From Thermoplasmata archaeon (GTDB lineage: Archaea > Thermoplasmatota > Thermoplasmata > Thermoplasmatales > Thermoplasmataceae), in contig JAJZKX010000158.1 of the NCBI GenBank assembly GCA_021850745.1, positions 1-5,214 of the forward strand: a stretch of DNA of 5,214 nucleotides, in the 5' to 3' direction. Below are positions 5,159 through 5,214 of this stretch, in pieces. Below the pieces are notes generated by a model. The model was not told where the DNA came from and did no database searches. It saw only the letters and a list, made by a program, of their open reading frames with translations. The translations under genes were made by a program, and so were the position numbers. Within the stretch, counting starts at the first letter, position 1; each line of letters opens with the position of its first letter.

Positions 5159-5214
5159 CTATTTTAAGCAGATTCCCCAAACCTTCTCTTCCTGGATAAT
5201 CCTGAGTTTGTCCT
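5159..5214 (-). CDS. Possible C-terminal end of a minus-strand gene
   Basis: One minus frame is open from the window edge to TAG at 5159-5161 and ends in DKLRIIQEEKVWGICLK, a plausible charged and hydrophobic protein end. Only about 17 codons are visible, so this could be chance. The gap 5061-5158 between it and the AIM24-family stop holds no recognisable feature. Confidence 0.25.
   Translation of the reverse strand, partial: DKLRIIQEEKVWGICLK

Noticed and set aside
1..5214. tRNA, rRNA, CRISPR array or riboswitch
   Set aside because: I found no T-loop or anticodon-arm pattern, no regularly spaced short repeats and no conserved aptamer core in the gaps.

Overview
The window looks archaeal, most likely from an acidophile of the Thermoplasmata. 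The evidence is moderate AT content, dominant AGG/AGA arginine and ATA isoleucine codons, and AT-rich TATA-like boxes about 25-30 bases upstream of start codons that lack a Shine-Dalgarno sequence (the leaderless pattern). A Shine-Dalgarno-like GAGG appears only before the internal gene of the one clear operon. The taxon is inferred; no rRNA or other marker gene is present.

Left half (1-2680) is an accessory-like region. A Fic-domain protein (minus strand, 379-1281) lies between two direct copies of a repeat, R1 at the window edge and R2 at 1516-1655. R1 and R2 match at 79 of 80 bases and then drop to 40 of 60. Both belong to homologous minus-strand reading frames of an unrecognised family. 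R2 is the end of a possible 93-residue protein (1401-1682); R1 looks like a start-less remnant running off the window. A metallo-beta-lactamase-fold protein with a degenerate metal-binding motif (plus strand, 1803-2435) follows. A third, much decayed copy, R3 (2451-2581), begins 15 bases after its stop codon. The order is therefore R1 - Fic - R2 - MBL-like - R3, all repeats in one orientation. R1, R3 and the MBL upstream region also share a small palindrome, WATAC-NN-GTATW or close to it.

Right half (2685-5214) is more ordinary. A minus-strand operon reads ChrB C-terminal-domain protein (3605-4090), then a seven-bladed YncE-like beta-propeller (2685-3572), 32 bases apart. The bacterial partner chrA (chromate transporter) is not in view. 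Divergent from it is an AIM24/TIGR00266-family protein (4365-5060). The last 56 bases may hold the C-terminal end of another minus-strand gene.

Functionally, the ChrB-like and propeller proteins are probably co-expressed and cytosolic. The Fic protein appears self-inhibited (class II) and carries a C-terminal excisionase-like helix-turn-helix. No tRNA, rRNA, CRISPR array or intact transposase was seen.
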